A stretch of 17,765 nucleotides of DNA from CAYRUP01 sp964578975 (GTDB taxonomy: Bacteria > Pseudomonadota > Gammaproteobacteria > DSM-16500). Within the stretch, counting starts at the first letter, position 1. Every line of letters begins with the position of its first letter. The stretch is taken from assembly GCA_964578975.1 (NCBI GenBank), contig CAZOFA010000047.1, forward strand, positions 1-17,765, in the 5' to 3' direction. Below the pieces are notes generated by a model. That model had not been told where the DNA came from. It saw nothing but the letters and a program-made list of their open reading frames with translations, and did not search any database. This document shows positions 15,966 through 17,765 of the stretch, piece by piece. A program made the translations under genes and the position numbers.

Positions 15966-16084
15966 TTGTAACGTTGTAAGCCAATGCTTATGTCCACACA
16001 CAACTTTTGCTGCTAGTGAAAATAATAAATTACGAATACCATACACTCGAACTTGTTTCGCTCTTGTTAAAAGGAAATAACAGA

Positions 16085-16273
16085 ATGAAAAGCGCTACGA
16101 TTATTGATTTTGCTGCGTATCTTCACCAAAAAAAAATATCGACACTGAATAACGATGTAAAAACACCTGGCAGTGACGAATTAAGCATTGCTCTCCAAAC
16201 ACTGATTGAAGACTTACGCAACGCGTCATCCGAGCGAGATACGACACATATCAATAAACGTGCTTGGCAATAA
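16085..16273 (+). CDS. Small hypothetical protein overlapping the nuoN 3' end
   Basis: A 62-residue protein starts at ATG 16085, preceded by AAAAGGA about 9 bases upstream. A longer frame is open back to an ATG at 16007, but that start lacks a ribosome site and its extra 26 residues look random. The protein begins MKSATIIDFAAYLHQKK, a short 'IIDF..YL..K' start seen in many small bacterial proteins, followed by a predicted helix (ELSIALQTLIEDLRNASS). No signal peptide or membrane span is seen. Its last 48 bases run antisense to the end of nuoN, an overlap that is unusual but possible for convergent genes. Function unknown. Confidence 0.5.
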   Translation: MKSATIIDFAAYLHQKKISTLNNDVKTPGSDELSIALQTLIEDLRNASSERDTTHINKRAWQ

Positions 16274-17686
16274 TCCCAACAGCAATGCAGCTGCACTATT
16301 AATCGTGATCGCCACCATCGCACCGCGTGAAATTGAAAGATGTGAACCAATCAGTGGTTCTTTCGGTTCTTCAAAATACATCAACATGATCACGCGTAAA
16401 TAATAATAGGCGCCAATGATGGCAAACACTAATGCGAGCGCCGCTAACCACACATAATGTGCTTCGACCAATGCTTCCAACAAACCTAACTTCGCAAAGA
16501 AACCGACCGTCGGTGGCACACCCGCCATGGAAAACATTAATAACAACATCATAAAAGCGAGCCACGGATTTCGTGCGTTCAAACCACGGAAATCATCTAA
16601 CTGGTCAAACTCATCGCCTGCTTTACTCAACAATGCAATCACCGCAAATGCACCGGCGGCCACAATCACATACGTGGCAATATAAAACATCGCGGCAGAA
16701 TAACCTTGCGCGGAATGAGGACCTGCAATGATACCTAAAAACATATAACCAATATGCGCAATCGATGAATACGCTAACATGCGTTTGATATTGGTTTGTG
16801 CAATCGCGAGTAAATTACCGGTAAACATCGACAATACAGCAACGACGATGAGCACATGTTCCCACTGCACATTCAAGCTCGGTAATGCTTCGACTAAGAT
16901 ACGCATCATCACACTAAACGCCGCGATTTTAGGGGCGCACGCAATAAAAAGCGTCATGCACGTGGGTGCGCCATCATACACATCAGGCACCCACATATGA
17001 AATGGCACCGCACCAAATTTGAAAACCATGCCGGCTAAAATGAAAACCAAACCGACCACCACGACAACCAGTTGCGTGTGCGACGCATGCAAAATGACAT
17101 TCGACATATCAAGAATATTGATGGAACCGGTCATGCCATACACCATCGAAATTCCATACAACAACAGTCCCGAGGCCATTGCACCCATGACAAAATATTT
17201 CATCGCTGCTTCAACGGCAACACTCGATTCTTTTTCGAGTGCAACCATGGCATACAACGATAATGAAAGTAATTCGAGTCCTAAATAAATCATTAAAAAA
17301 CTATAAGACGACGCCATCACCAACATGCCGACGACAGAAAATAATCCTAAAATATAATATTCACCGCTCTGAATTTTGCGCCCGCGAATATATTGACGCG
17401 CGTAAATAAAGGCAAAAATCGTTGTGAATAATACAAACAATTTCGTGATCACGGCGAGCTTATCTAAAATATAATTATCGCTAAAGGTGATAACGGGATT
17501 GGGATAATCTTTATATTGCAGCAGAGTTAAAATAAATCCGCCGACCAATGCGAATTGCGCGAGCCAATAGGTTGCATGACGAATGCGCGTTGATAAAAAA
17601 ACATCGACCAGCAAAATGATGCTGGTCATGCACAACACAAAAATTTCTGGTGTCGCGACCGAAAAAATGGGCATGGTAAAATTCAT
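16226..17686 (-). CDS. nuoN: NADH-quinone oxidoreductase subunit N
   Basis: NuoN, 486 residues and essentially the usual length, is one of the antiporter-like proton-pumping membrane subunits of respiratory complex I. It has about 14 hydrophobic segments. Recognisable motifs include KYFVMGAMASGLLLYGISM, FKFGAVPFHMWVPDVYDGAP (the conserved lysine and HxW region), NIKRMLAYSSIAHIGYMFLG, and MAGVPPTVGFFAKLGLL. An excellent ribosome site (AGGAGA) precedes the ATG. In most genomes nuoN is the last gene of the nuo operon, so nuoM would be expected just beyond the right edge; the gap before nuoN here contains a palindromic repeat. The 3' end overlaps a small convergent gene by 48 bases. Confidence 0.97.
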   Translation of the reverse strand: MNFTMPIFSVATPEIFVLCMTSIILLVDVFLSTRIRHATYWLAQFALVGGFILTLLQYKDYPNPVITFSDNYILDKLAVITKLFVLFTTIFAFIYARQYIRGRKIQSGEYYILGLFSVVGMLVMASSYSFLMIYLGLELLSLSLYAMVALEKESSVAVEAAMKYFVMGAMASGLLLYGISMVYGMTGSINILDMSNVILHASHTQLVVVVVGLVFILAGMVFKFGAVPFHMWVPDVYDGAPTCMTLFIACAPKIAAFSVMMRILVEALPSLNVQWEHVLIVVAVLSMFTGNLLAIAQTNIKRMLAYSSIAHIGYMFLGIIAGPHSAQGYSAAMFYIATYVIVAAGAFAVIALLSKAGDEFDQLDDFRGLNARNPWLAFMMLLLMFSMAGVPPTVGFFAKLGLLEALVEAHYVWLAALALVFAIIGAYYYLRVIMLMYFEEPKEPLIGSHLSISRGAMVAITINSAAALLLGLLPSTFIDMCRISLG

Positions 17687-17710
17687 AGTATGTTCTCCTA
17701 GCGTGCCTCA

Positions 17711-17765
17711 CTCGTCATTGCGAGCGGAGCGAAGCAATCCAGTTGTTTGTCCCTGGATTGCTTCG
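17711..17765. repeat. Palindromic repeat upstream of nuoN, cut by the window edge
   Basis: The element begins CTCGTCATTGCGAGCGGAGC, matching the left end of the outer repeat at 15859. It contains exact 13-base inverted arms at 17730-17742 (CGAAGCAATCCAG) and 17753-17765, with a 10-base loop. This is the common GTCATTGCGAGC...GAAGCAATCC type of dispersed repeat. It probably continues past the right edge. As it lies upstream of nuoN on the transcribed strand, it would form a hairpin in the intergenic part of a nuo transcript. Confidence 0.85.

Larger units (their letters stand above)
15750..16084. other. Gene-poor stretch with repeats
   Basis: No confident gene lies here. The left part contains continuations of the open frames that follow the small exported-protein gene. 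The middle is the nested palindrome at 15859-15965. The right part is AT-rich leader sequence before the 62-codon gene, with an AAAAGGA ribosome site at its end. I see no RNA gene or clear terminator. Confidence 0.6.

Noticed and set aside
16007..16084. N-terminal extension of the small gene from the ATG at 16007
   Set aside because: There is no ribosome site at 16007, while AAAAGGA fits ATG 16085; the extra residues look like noncoding translation.

Overview
The window looks like a chromosomal segment of a moderately AT-rich gammaproteobacterium. The QueA, YajC, SecD, SecF and NuoN sequences read as ordinary gammaproteobacterial housekeeping proteins. The pair of tyrosine-phosphatase-like proteins and the scattered palindromic repeats suggest a host-associated lineage, possibly Legionellales or Coxiella-like. 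That placement is inference; there is no rRNA or other decisive marker.

Layout. Everything from 13047 down to 87 is on the minus strand. In transcription order: a tripartite RND efflux operon (outer-membrane factor 13047-11542, adaptor 11557-10406, pump 10399-7310), two paralogous protein-tyrosine-phosphatase (PTP)-like genes (7254-5833 and 5817-4351), then queA (4332-3313), yajC (3237-2878), secD (2861-1008) and secF (1004-87). Gaps inside these blocks are -16 to 75 bases, and I see no convincing intrinsic terminator. The usual tgt gene between queA and yajC is absent.

A divergent gene on the plus strand (13140-15488) encodes a multi-membrane-span protein fused to a spermidine-synthase-like methyltransferase-fold domain. 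It carries a 63-bp palindromic repeat inserted in frame. Next comes a gene-poor stretch (15489-16084) with a small, possibly frameshifted exported-protein gene and a nested palindromic repeat. A 62-codon small gene then runs convergently into the 3' end of nuoN (minus, 17686-16226). The window ends in another palindromic repeat upstream of nuoN.

How the genes work together. SecD, SecF and YajC form the accessory complex that uses the proton-motive force to help SecYEG translocation. QueA makes epoxyqueuosine in tRNA. The three pump proteins form one envelope-spanning exporter. NuoN is a proton-pumping membrane subunit of complex I, and its partner genes presumably lie beyond the right edge. 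The two PTP-like proteins are the main accessory cargo, wedged between the pump operon and the queA-sec cluster. The most unusual signals are the in-frame repeat in the fusion protein, the diverged PTP pair, the missing tgt and the nested repeats.
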